Below, one piece after another: positions 15,454 to 20,626 of a DNA stretch of 23,631 nucleotides. Both the position numbers and the translations under genes were made by a program. How positions within the stretch are numbered: the first letter of the stretch is position 1; every line of letters starts with the position of its first letter. This stretch comes from a virus. The DNA lies in the IMG/VR virus record IMGVR_UViG_3300008450_000459, positions 1-23,631 of that record, one strand, 5' to 3'. The notes beneath the pieces were generated by a model. That model ran no database searches. It saw nothing but the letters and a program-made list of their open reading frames with translations, and had not been told where the DNA came from.

Positions 15454-15684
15454 ATGGACATAGTTGAGATTGTAAGTCGTGACCCAAGTCACGCAAACAG
15501 ATTGTTTGATGTTAATGGTGTTGAGTATTCACATCCATTAGGATTAACAATCTTTGAATTACCATTCAAAGGTGTTGTTGAAAGCAACAGAAGAATGGTA
15601 ATAGGAATAGTGTTGTTTAATGGTTTAGTCTTCACACAATGGAAGAATGAAACAATCAACATTAGTGAATTAATAGCATTGTAA
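15454..15684 (+). CDS. Unknown protein, first gene of the rightward unit
   Basis: The 76-residue product starts MDIVEIVSRDPSHANRLFDV and appears to be a small beta-rich domain (YSHPLGLTIFELPFKGVVES, RRMVIGIVLFNGLVFTQW). I do not recognise it. It has no membrane segment or Cys. Being the first gene of the rightward set, it is a candidate for early expression and for host takeover, but this is inference. The ATG at 15454 is preceded by an A/T-rich leader with no Shine-Dalgarno, as usual for Bacteroidota. A hairpin spanning its stop codon (15667-15700) may limit read-through into the next gene. Confidence 0.7.
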   Translation: MDIVEIVSRDPSHANRLFDVNGVEYSHPLGLTIFELPFKGVVESNRRMVIGIVLFNGLVFTQWKNETINISELIAL

Positions 15685-15700
15685 TAGGTGCTATTAATTC
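15667..15700 (+). repeat. 11-base inverted repeat across the end of the first rightward gene
   Basis: GAATTAATAGC (15667-15677) and GCTATTAATTC (15690-15700) are perfect inverted copies with a 12-base loop that includes the stop codon (15682-15684). The RNA hairpin is AT-rich and followed by ATCAAAACCCTTTTT, so it may act as a weak terminator or processing site, or the DNA may be a regulator-binding palindrome. Confidence 0.55.
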
Positions 15701-15771
15701 CATCAAAACCCTTTTTAACTTTTTAAATAATTTTTAATAAACCGATTGCAAGGTTAAGTGCTACCAATATT

Positions 15772-16257
15772 ATGGAAAATGAAGTTTTAGTATTTCAGCA
15801 AGCGTCAGAGAGAAAATCAACGCTTAAGTCTTTTGGAACAGTTGCCAATTTAATTGGTGTTAATGGTAAAGTTGTTCCAACAAATTCAACAAGAGCCTTA
15901 GAAGAGCAGGCTTGTAATCTAAAGGTTGAACTTACAAAGGCAGACGGAACATTTCTTGTGGCTACTTGCTCTAAGAGTGTGATGAAAGACCTTTGGAGCA
16001 AAGCGTTAGATTACAAAGACTTAAAAACTCTTGACGTAATAGAAACGTTTGGCGATAAAAGTGCTCTTAATGCTGAAACCAATCTTTACGAGAAAGTTCT
16101 TGATGAAGCAGGTAACCCTGTTAAAGAAAGAATTTACACTTTAGGCTATTCAGGAACAGACGCTTCTGTCTTAACTCTTGAAGTTACAGCAGAAGACATC
16201 GCTAAAGCAGAAACTGCAAAGCGTACTGTTAATTGGGAAAACCTTATCTCATTATAA
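15772..16257 (+). CDS. Unknown 161-residue soluble protein
   Basis: The product begins MENEVLVFQQASERKSTLKS and reads as a mixed alpha/beta soluble protein with phrases FGTVANLIGVNGKVVPTNS, ADGTFLVATCSKSVMKDLWS and ASVLTLEVTAEDIAKAETAK. The combination of a strand-rich middle and charged helices could suit a small DNA- or protein-binding factor, but I recognise no family. Codon use is clean and regular compared with the small genes to the right, which suggests strong expression. An 87-base leader separates it from the upstream gene, and a terminator-like hairpin follows 10 bases after the stop, so it may be its own transcription unit. No membrane segment is visible. Confidence 0.75.
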   Translation: MENEVLVFQQASERKSTLKSFGTVANLIGVNGKVVPTNSTRALEEQACNLKVELTKADGTFLVATCSKSVMKDLWSKALDYKDLKTLDVIETFGDKSALNAETNLYEKVLDEAGNPVKERIYTLGYSGTDASVLTLEVTAEDIAKAETAKRTVNWENLISL

Positions 16258-16266
16258 TAAGGACAC

Positions 16267-16299
16267 AGCAACAGGCTCATCATTGGGTCTGTTGCTTTC
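16267..16299 (+). terminator. Terminator-like hairpin after the 161-residue gene
   Basis: AGCAACAG (16267-16274) pairs with CTGTTGCT (16289-16296) over 14 loop bases and is followed by TTCTC. The U-tract is short, so termination is probable but not certain. It lies 10 bases after the stop codon at 16257. Confidence 0.55.
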
Positions 16300-16322
16300 T
16301 CATAATAGTGGACCACAGAGCG

Positions 16323-16340
16323 ACAGCACCAAGGTGCTGT
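16323..16340. repeat. 18-base palindrome
   Basis: ACAGCACC and GGTGCTGT are perfect inverted copies separated by only AA. With a 2-base spacer it is more likely a DNA operator for a dimeric protein than an RNA hairpin, though a cruciform or a short stem is possible. It lies about 30 bases past the terminator-like hairpin. Confidence 0.5.
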
Positions 16341-16433
16341 AATACACACGAGCACAATAACACACATATATATATGGGTGGGAAAAACTTGTTTAGGTGT
16401 GGGTTAACAAAAGAAACACACATTATTGCATTA

Positions 16434-16505
16434 TTCTCAGTTTTTAAAACTTTCTACGAGGAGCGTATTAACTTTCTTTCAATGAAATGTAAGAAAAACT
16501 GAGAA
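16434..16505 (+). repeat. Long inverted repeat, possible structured RNA
   Basis: TTCTCAGTTTTT (16434-16445) and AAAAACTGAGAA (16494-16505) are perfect 12-base inverted copies around a 48-base loop containing a small TTTC/GAAA hairpin. If transcribed it would be a 72-base stem-loop. No ORF is supported inside it. Confidence 0.55.
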
Positions 16506-16625
16506 TCTTTCAATAAAATATACATTGAAGAGTGTGTGAAAACACCAACGTGTAGACCATTCCACAATATAATCCACTTATAAATCAATCAAAAAACACA
16601 AAATCATTCTAATACATATAGCGTT

Positions 16626-16733
16626 ATGACAACAATACCAACATCATTCATTACACATTCCATCATTGTAAACAATAGAACAATGATATGGCAAGATAAT
16701 ATTATCTATAAAGGATATGTTTATCATTCTTAA
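16626..16733 (+). CDS. Possible 35-residue mini-gene
   Basis: An ORF starts at an ATG at 16626 (MTTIPTSFITHSIIVNNRTM) and ends in a stop at 16731-16733, followed 13 bases later by a good terminator (16747-16775). The product has WQDNIIYKGYVYHS at the end. The codons are ordinary, and the terminator right after the stop makes it more credible than a random ORF. No family is known. It may alternatively be part of the non-coding stretch. Confidence 0.4.
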   Translation: MTTIPTSFITHSIIVNNRTMIWQDNIIYKGYVYHS

Positions 16734-16746
16734 TTAATCAATATAT

Positions 16747-16775
16747 AAGGCTCTATTACTTTAGGGCCTTTTTTT
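16747..16775 (+). terminator. Intrinsic terminator
   Basis: AAGGCTCT (16747-16754) pairs with AGGGCCTT (16763-16770, one G-U pair) over an 8-base loop, and T residues continue to 16775 (seven T, 16769-16775). It closes the unit containing the non-coding stretch and separates it from the small-gene cassette. Confidence 0.75.
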
Positions 16776-16790
16776 AACACATTATATAAT

Positions 16791-17057
16791 ATGTACCAAA
16801 TACTTAAACGTGGAATGATGCATAATCATGCACATTCTGATTTTTATCAAACAGATTATTTCTTTTTAAATGAAGAGAATGCTATTGATAAAGTGAAACA
16901 ACTATCATCTACATACAAAGGCATTAGTTTTGAAGAAGTAGTTGATTGGGGTGATGAAGGTGGTCAAATATTTGATTTTGTTCTTTATGACATAAAAGAC
17001 TGTTATAAGATAGTCAAGATTGTTCCTTTTGAAGAACAAGATAAATTACCCTTTTAA
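16791..17057 (+). CDS. Small unknown protein, first of the small-gene cassette
   Basis: The product has 88 residues: MYQILKRGMMHNHAHSDFYQ, then FLNEENAIDKVKQLSSTYKG and FVLYDIKDCYKIVKIVPFEE. It looks like a compact alpha/beta protein of unknown function. The middle phrase FEEVVDWGDEGGQIFDFVLY resembles short phage proteins with a strand-helix-strand pattern, but I cannot name it. The ATG lies 15 bases after the terminator T-tract, so its promoter must overlap that area or transcription reads through. A non-coding stretch of about 360 bases follows. Confidence 0.7.
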   Translation: MYQILKRGMMHNHAHSDFYQTDYFFLNEENAIDKVKQLSSTYKGISFEEVVDWGDEGGQIFDFVLYDIKDCYKIVKIVPFEEQDKLPF

Positions 17058-17414
17058 ACATATATAGGCTATTGTGGAATAACAGTTAACATTCATATTG
17101 TCTGATGTATCAGAAATGTTCTGCCCTTTACCTATTTTATAGTCAGTTTGTGTGGTGATTGTTCTGACTCTAAACTCGTGAATCAAATCCTATCCAGTAA
17201 GTTGCTGGCATATCAGAGAAGATATAGATATAAAAACTCAATTAAAAAACTCAATAACATTCCAAGATGTTGAGGACACCAGTTTCTTTTAATAATATTT
17301 GTAATCCTGAAATAAGCAGGATAGGAGTATAAAATATAATCTTACGATGAAAAATATATACCAATTATTAAAAGTTTTAGGTGTAAAACACAAAATCCCT
17401 TAATAACAAACAAT
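17058..17414 (+). other. Mostly non-coding stretch with short inverted repeats
   Basis: These 357 bases lack a convincing gene. Visible items are AGTCAG/CTGACT around 17140-17176, CCAG/CTGG near 17199-17214, ATCCTG (17304-17309) with CAGGAT (17317-17322), and a repeat of AAAACTCAATTAAAAAACTCAATAA. An 18-codon ORF (17347-17403, MKNIYQLLKVLGVKHKIP) ends exactly in the CCTTAATAA motif that precedes the next gene. It might be a leader peptide, but support is weak. The stretch could encode a small RNA. Confidence 0.4.
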
Positions 17415-17576
17415 ATGGAAAAATACGTATTAGTCGTATGGCCTGATAGCCAAAGATTATTAGAAGAAAAATGGTTTGATGAATGTATTCTTATGAATGA
17501 TGCTAAGCACATAGACAATCTTGGATATTCTGCTTATTTTGTTCCTGAACAACGTTATTTAGAACATATAAACTAA
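17415..17576 (+). CDS. 53-residue unknown protein
   Basis: A short gene starts MEKYVLVVWPDSQRLLEEKW and ends YFVPEQRYLEHIN. The alternating opening (YVLVVWPDSQ) followed by a helix and a second strand-like segment (GYSAYFVPEQ) suggests a compact alpha/beta fold. The ATG at 17415 is 16 bases after the start of a CTTAATAA motif, the same gene-start element used by many neighbours, which is strong support that it is real. No function is known. Confidence 0.7.
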   Translation: MEKYVLVVWPDSQRLLEEKWFDECILMNDAKHIDNLGYSAYFVPEQRYLEHIN

Positions 17577-17598
17577 TTATATTAAATCTATATACATT

Positions 17599-17886
17599 AT
17601 GAACGTAGTTGACACAATAAAGCACATCATTGATACTAATGACATCACTGATCAGGATATTCTTTCTCTTAGAGAGTATTTCTCTTCTATATTTACATCA
17701 GAAGAGATGAAAGCCTGGGAAGAAACCAATGAAATGGCTAATGAGCAGTTCTTGAAAGAACAATTAGACGATCCATATTTTGATGGATATTGGGAATGTA
17801 ATCATGGTACATTACACACACATAATGATGTATGTAATTGTGATGAATATAAAGATTATCCTTGTGATATAGTAAATGAATTTTAA
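17599..17886 (+). CDS. 95-residue protein with Cys/His-rich C-terminus
   Basis: The N-terminal 55 residues are helical and acidic (VVDTIKHIIDTNDITDQDIL, EEMKAWEETNEMANEQFLKE). The C-terminus holds ECNHGTLHTHNDVCNCDEY, then DYPCD: several Cys and His in a pattern able to bind a metal ion. A small zinc-binding protein is therefore likely. The gene starts 22 bases after the previous stop and lacks a clear copy of the CCTTAATAA motif (only TTAAATCTATATACATT). The family is not recognised. A role in host takeover is possible, from its position only. Confidence 0.7.
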   Translation: MNVVDTIKHIIDTNDITDQDILSLREYFSSIFTSEEMKAWEETNEMANEQFLKEQLDDPYFDGYWECNHGTLHTHNDVCNCDEYKDYPCDIVNEF

Positions 17887-17907
17887 ATCTCCTTAATAAT
17901 AAATATC

Positions 17908-18141
17908 ATGAACAACGATTTTAAAAAAGGACTATTGATAGGACTATTGATATGTCTAGCACATTTTACAATAACAGTGTTTATATTATCTACAATGGTA
18001 GATGATAACAAACAAAAGATTGATTACCAATTAGAACTCATCAATCAAACTGATGTAAGACTAATGGATGAACATGGTGAGACATTATACATCACAACAT
18101 TTGATAGTATTGGATATTACATTGATCAAGATAATCTTTAA
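17908..18141 (+). CDS. Single-pass membrane protein (77 residues)
   Basis: The protein begins MNNDFKKGLLIGLLICLAHF and has one hydrophobic segment (about residues 8-31, GLLIGLLICLAHFTITVFIL) right after a short basic start, so the N-terminus probably faces the cytoplasm and the remaining 45 residues (NKQKIDYQLELINQTDVRLM onward) face the periplasm. It is preceded by a full copy of the gene-start motif (CTCCTTAATAATAAA, ATG 16 bases after its CT). The function is unknown. Small inner-membrane proteins early in phage genomes often interfere with superinfection or host transport, but nothing here shows which. Confidence 0.7.
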   Translation: MNNDFKKGLLIGLLICLAHFTITVFILSTMVDDNKQKIDYQLELINQTDVRLMDEHGETLYITTFDSIGYYIDQDNL

Positions 18142-18161
18142 ACCCTTAATAATAAAAAGAA

Positions 18162-18473
18162 ATGAGCAAACATTTAACCAATGAGCAAATAGATAACAGA
18201 CTTGGTGCTGTTATGAATGCATTCAAAGAAGAGAATGCTACAGGTGTGTGTAATATGAACGCTGTAGCCAGTTTATTAGAGCGTGGATCATATAGCATTA
18301 ATGGTGACGCTAAGACTAATGAACAAGTGGCTAAATCAATCAGAAGATTGACAACCTTTGTTAATAGAATATCTGACATAGTGCATAAAGGCACTGAAGA
18401 ATGTGATCTTGATACTCAGATTGATGAGAATCATAAGTTTTGGAAAGATCTTGCAGAAATATTAAATCCTTAA
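18162..18473 (+). CDS. Helical 103-residue unknown protein
   Basis: The product starts MSKHLTNEQIDNRLGAVMNA and is almost wholly helical (ASLLERGSYSINGDAKTNEQ, then RRLTTFVNRISDIVHKGTEE), ending KFWKDLAEILNP. The motif CCCTTAATAATAAA begins 17 bases before the ATG. Its own stop lies in the next copy of the motif (CCT TAA TAA TAA), so the motif serves as end of one gene and start region of the next. No known domain is recognised, and there is no membrane segment. It may be a small DNA- or RNA-binding regulator, but that is a guess from its helix content only. Confidence 0.7.
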   Translation: MSKHLTNEQIDNRLGAVMNAFKEENATGVCNMNAVASLLERGSYSINGDAKTNEQVAKSIRRLTTFVNRISDIVHKGTEECDLDTQIDENHKFWKDLAEILNP

Positions 18474-18483
18474 TAATAAACAA

Positions 18484-18687
18484 ATGAAATCAACAAAAAT
18501 TATGTTGGCTGTAATAGCCACATTTCTCATTACATGGTGTGTAATGGGACTAATAGGTTGGATGGTGTCTGACTTACCATTTAAAGAATGTATTACACAT
18601 GGTGGTACATTAATGCTTATGTTAATCTTTGGTTGGATACCTGCTGTATTTGTAGGTGCTGATCTTGATGAGTATTTAGATTCTTAA
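18484..18687 (+). CDS. Two-pass membrane protein (67 residues)
   Basis: MKSTKIMLAVIATFLITWCV begins a first hydrophobic segment (about 7-28) and THGGTLMLMLIFGWIPAVFV a second (about 38-58), separated by a polar loop (SDLPFKECI). The end is acidic (GADLDEYLDS). Two short hydrophobic helices with small loops resemble phage holins or small membrane anti-host proteins, but no lysis gene is nearby. The gene-start motif CCTTAATAATAAA lies directly before it (ATG 15 bases after its CT). Confidence 0.7.
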   Translation: MKSTKIMLAVIATFLITWCVMGLIGWMVSDLPFKECITHGGTLMLMLIFGWIPAVFVGADLDEYLDS

Positions 18688-18692
18688 TCATT

Positions 18693-19046
18693 ATGGAAAA
18701 AAGAAAACAACGAAATGAACCAGTGTTTAAAGCCGCTGTTTGTGTAAACAATCAAAAAGAATGTAATGCACTCAAAATATTGTGTATCAAATATGATCTT
18801 CCTATATGGAAAGGTAAAGAAGCATTTGATATGATGGATTACGATTATGCACATTTACATTATCGTGATGCTGGTAATGATGATTATTGTTTCTATATTG
18901 ATATAGTAGATGAAGATAATCTTGAAGAACTCAACATTGTATCTGTAGAAGAGTTTGAACAACTTGCTAATGATCTAAACCCTCAATATGATGGTATAGA
19001 TGATATATTATCTAAAATGAAAGAATTAAATCGTATGTTAAATTAA
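18693..19046 (+). CDS. 117-residue soluble acidic protein
   Basis: The product starts MEKRKQRNEPVFKAAVCVNN and contains KILCIKYDLPIWKGKEAFDM, then FYIDIVDEDNLEELNIVSVE and a C-terminal helix (DDILSKMKELNRML). It looks like a small alpha/beta protein of unknown function with a strongly acidic middle. It begins 5 bases after the preceding stop, with only a partial start motif (CTTAATCATT, ATG 10 bases later). No family is recognised. Confidence 0.7.
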   Translation: MEKRKQRNEPVFKAAVCVNNQKECNALKILCIKYDLPIWKGKEAFDMMDYDYAHLHYRDAGNDDYCFYIDIVDEDNLEELNIVSVEEFEQLANDLNPQYDGIDDILSKMKELNRMLN

Positions 19047-19061
19047 ATCTCCTTAATAACA

Positions 19062-19253
19062 ATGAAAATCGAACAAATTGAAAAGCGTATTCAAGACATC
19101 AAGAATGAAATTCATTCTCTTGATGCTACAAAAGAGTCTTATGATGATGTGAATGTACACAGCATAGAAGATCAAATTGATTCATTATTAACTGAAAGAA
19201 ACTCTCTGATGGAATTATTGGAGAGTTCTTTTGATAATCTAATTGGCTTATGA
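19062..19253 (+). CDS. 63-residue coiled-coil protein
   Basis: Almost the whole protein looks like a coiled coil: MKIEQIEKRIQDIKNEIHSL, then SIEDQIDSLLTERNSLMELL. It starts 10 bases after the CT of the CCTTAATAAC motif and ends in an ATGA overlap with the next gene (stop 19251-19253). This is the first of five genes linked by overlaps (19062-20052), so they are likely translated together. A dimeric helix bundle is likely; the partner and role are unknown. Confidence 0.7.
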   Translation: MKIEQIEKRIQDIKNEIHSLDATKESYDDVNVHSIEDQIDSLLTERNSLMELLESSFDNLIGL

Positions 19254-19507
19254 AAAAATTATTCAAACTATGTAAAGTTAATTTATTAGCTTTTCTAACG
19301 CCTGAACCAGAGATTCAACAAGAGTATGTTGACAAGATGGTTATTCTCTTACGTAGAGATTTCACAACGACACAACAGAATGAAATCGTTGTGAGTGTAG
19401 CAAAACAACTTTCTCAGCTTAGAGAGAAAGATATGGAAAGAATGACAATTGAATATGACATTCTACAGAAAGACACTAACCATTTAAAAAATGTAATATT
19501 ATGCTAA
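19250..19507 (+). CDS. 85-residue unknown helical protein
   Basis: The protein begins MKKLFKLCKVNLLAFLTPEP, a short basic and hydrophobic opening that might be a weak membrane-associated stretch, then becomes helical (EYVDKMVILLRRDFTTTQQN, VSVAKQLSQLREKDMERMTI). Its start overlaps the previous gene (ATGA) and its end overlaps the next one (ATGCTAA, 7 bases). No family is known. The N-terminal hydrophobic piece is too short to call a signal peptide with confidence. Confidence 0.65.
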   Translation: MKKLFKLCKVNLLAFLTPEPEIQQEYVDKMVILLRRDFTTTQQNEIVVSVAKQLSQLREKDMERMTIEYDILQKDTNHLKNVILC

Positions 19508-19671
19508 TATATTGTATGATTTGTTATTTGGTAATGTTGGGAATGATGCTTGAAGCATATGGTAAAGAAGGTATTCCATTCTCAACTTGGATGATTTGGT
19601 TATTTAGTCCGCTTGTTCTTCCAATTATTGTTGGTATGATGTTAGTTGAAAAACGTGAAAGCAATGAGTAG
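19501..19671 (+). CDS. 56-residue two-helix membrane protein
   Basis: MLIYCMICYLVMLGMMLEAY forms a first hydrophobic segment and WMIWLFSPLVLPIIVGMMLV a second, with GKEGIPFST between them and a charged end (EKRESNE). Start and stop both lie inside neighbouring genes: it overlaps the preceding gene by 7 bases and the following one by 8. Five Met in the first 20 residues is unusual but fits a small membrane protein. A holin-like or membrane-scaffold role is possible and unproven. Confidence 0.65.
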   Translation: MLIYCMICYLVMLGMMLEAYGKEGIPFSTWMIWLFSPLVLPIIVGMMLVEKRESNE

Positions 19672-19900
19672 AGATCCACACATTGATGAGATAATTCAAA
19701 ATCTTGAATCTCTTGCAAAAGCTCAATCATCAGCATTGAAAGTGTCCAAAGAAATCATTGCTCTAAAAAATAGATACATAGAACTATGTGAAATGGAAAC
19801 AGCTCTGTACAAAAAACAAGTTAGTAAACATGGTGTAACAGTGCTTGTATTATCTGTAATGCTTATTACTACATCAGTTCTTTTATTATGTAATTTATGA
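19664..19900 (+). CDS. 78-residue protein with coiled coil and C-terminal membrane helix
   Basis: I chose the ATG at 19664 (MSRDPHIDEIIQNLESLAKA); the longer reading from 19646 would use a TTG. Residues about 5-50 are helical and coiled-coil-like (EIIALKNRYIELCEMETALY), and the last 25 residues are a hydrophobic segment (VTVLVLSVMLITTSVLLLCN) ending at the stop, so it is a tail-anchored membrane protein. Its start overlaps the end of the two-helix membrane gene and its stop overlaps the next start (ATGA). Adjacent small membrane proteins could form one complex. Confidence 0.7.
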   Translation: MSRDPHIDEIIQNLESLAKAQSSALKVSKEIIALKNRYIELCEMETALYKKQVSKHGVTVLVLSVMLITTSVLLLCNL

Positions 19901-20052
19901 GACGTAGAATAAGTAAAGGCACATTAGTAGGTTCAACTAATCCTCTTAGAAGAATAACTTCTAAGAGGCTTATAGTTGAGGTGTTATACAATTTCAGACA
20001 TGGGATTGTGAAAGAGAAAGTAATTGATGTGAGAACATCTATAGAACAATAA
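19897..20052 (+). CDS. 51-residue basic protein
   Basis: The product starts MRRRISKGTLVGSTNPLRRI and is rich in Arg and Lys (TSKRLIVEVLYNFRHGIVKE). It overlaps the preceding gene by ATGA and is the last of the overlapping chain. A perfect 11-pair inverted repeat lies inside its coding sequence (19942-19968). A basic protein of this size might bind nucleic acid; nothing else is recognisable. An upstream copy of the gene-start motif is absent, so expression depends on coupling to the previous gene. Confidence 0.65.
   Translation: MRRRISKGTLVGSTNPLRRITSKRLIVEVLYNFRHGIVKEKVIDVRTSIEQ
19942..19968 (+). repeat. Perfect 11-base inverted repeat inside a coding region
   Basis: CCTCTTAGAAG (19942-19952) and CTTCTAAGAGG (19958-19968) are exact inverted copies around AATAA. 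As RNA this is a stable hairpin in the reading frame of the basic protein. It has no T-tract, so a terminator is unlikely; RNA processing, a protein-binding site or translational control are alternatives. Confidence 0.6.
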
Positions 20053-20079
20053 ACAGTTTAATTTAAATCCTTAATAATC

Positions 20080-20580
20080 ATGCAAAGTACAAAAACAAGT
20101 ATTTTCAGTTTTGACCACGGTCAAAAAAAGCTTAACAAAGCAATTGGTGTAGAAGAATCCTATATGGATGATCTTCAAGAACAAATCGGAGATGTGTTGA
20201 AAGACTATCTCTTTGATGAAGACAAGAACTTAAAAGATGATTTATCACCAAGTTTGTTGGTGGAGAAATGTCTTCACGAGTTTAGTTACAATCAATTAAT
20301 TCTTATGTCATCATTCTTCTTACAAGGTAAGATAGAAGAGTTTGCAACTATGACAGAGAAAAAATTGAAGAAACTATCTGCAAAGGTTCAAAAGATTGCC
20401 TTAGATGAGGATGATATTCCACCACACATCAAAGACGCTCTTATGAGACTAATGGAAGAGGGTGAGGGAACATCTAAAAATAGTGCTATCAATGGTGATG
20501 ATCTTCCACAAGAGATCAAAGACTTCCTTGACGATATTGTCAACAAGTCTGATGATGATGGTGATGGAGATGATGATTAG
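20080..20580 (+). CDS. 166-residue acidic protein upstream of the AAA/VWA pair
   Basis: The protein starts MQSTKTSIFSFDHGQKKLNK and is highly acidic at its end, with a run of Asp/Gly residues after NKSDDD. The middle is helical (YMDDLQEQIGDVLKDYLFDE, NQLILMSSFFLQGKIEEFAT), and two similar segments recur: DIPPHIKDALMRLMEEGEG and DLPQEIKDFLDDIVNKSD, an internal duplication. The start has a full CCTTAATAAT motif, and a terminator follows 7 bases after the stop, so this gene may be a separate unit from the ATPase genes. MoxR/VWA pairs often have a third, accessory protein next to them; this could be one, but the link is positional. No family is recognised. Confidence 0.7.
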   Translation: MQSTKTSIFSFDHGQKKLNKAIGVEESYMDDLQEQIGDVLKDYLFDEDKNLKDDLSPSLLVEKCLHEFSYNQLILMSSFFLQGKIEEFATMTEKKLKKLSAKVQKIALDEDDIPPHIKDALMRLMEEGEGTSKNSAINGDDLPQEIKDFLDDIVNKSDDDGDGDDD

Positions 20581-20587
20581 TATTAAC

Positions 20588-20615
20588 AAAGGAGCATTGT
20601 AATGATGCTCCTTTT
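20588..20615 (+). terminator. Intrinsic terminator before the AAA gene
   Basis: AAAGGAGCAT (20588-20597) pairs with ATGCTCCTTT (20605-20614) over a 7-base loop and is followed by T and an AT-rich tail. It is a strong 10-pair hairpin between the acidic-protein gene and the ATPase gene, so the AAA/VWA/tmRNA section may depend on read-through or another promoter. Confidence 0.75.
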
Positions 20616-20626
20616 ATATCAAAGCT

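Larger units (their letters stand above)
16300..16625 (+). other. Non-coding, hairpin-rich stretch; possible small RNA
   Basis: I see no convincing gene in these 326 bases. The stretch holds an 18-base near-perfect palindrome (16323-16340), an ATATATAT run followed by GGGTGGG (about 16360-16382), and a long 12-pair inverted repeat (16434-16445 with 16494-16505) enclosing 48 bases. Two similar phrases, TTTCAATGAAAT and TTTCAATAAAAT, lie within and just after that structure. A small regulatory RNA or a replication or control site is possible. Confidence 0.4.

Noticed and set aside
16233-16502. 89-residue plus-strand ORF over the hairpin-rich stretch
   Set aside because: It starts inside the end of the 161-residue gene, runs through a terminator-like hairpin and a palindrome, and has no sensible protein composition.
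17058-17414. A tRNA or CRISPR array in the non-coding stretch
   Set aside because: The inverted repeats are too short and irregular, there is no cloverleaf, and no regularly spaced direct repeats were seen.
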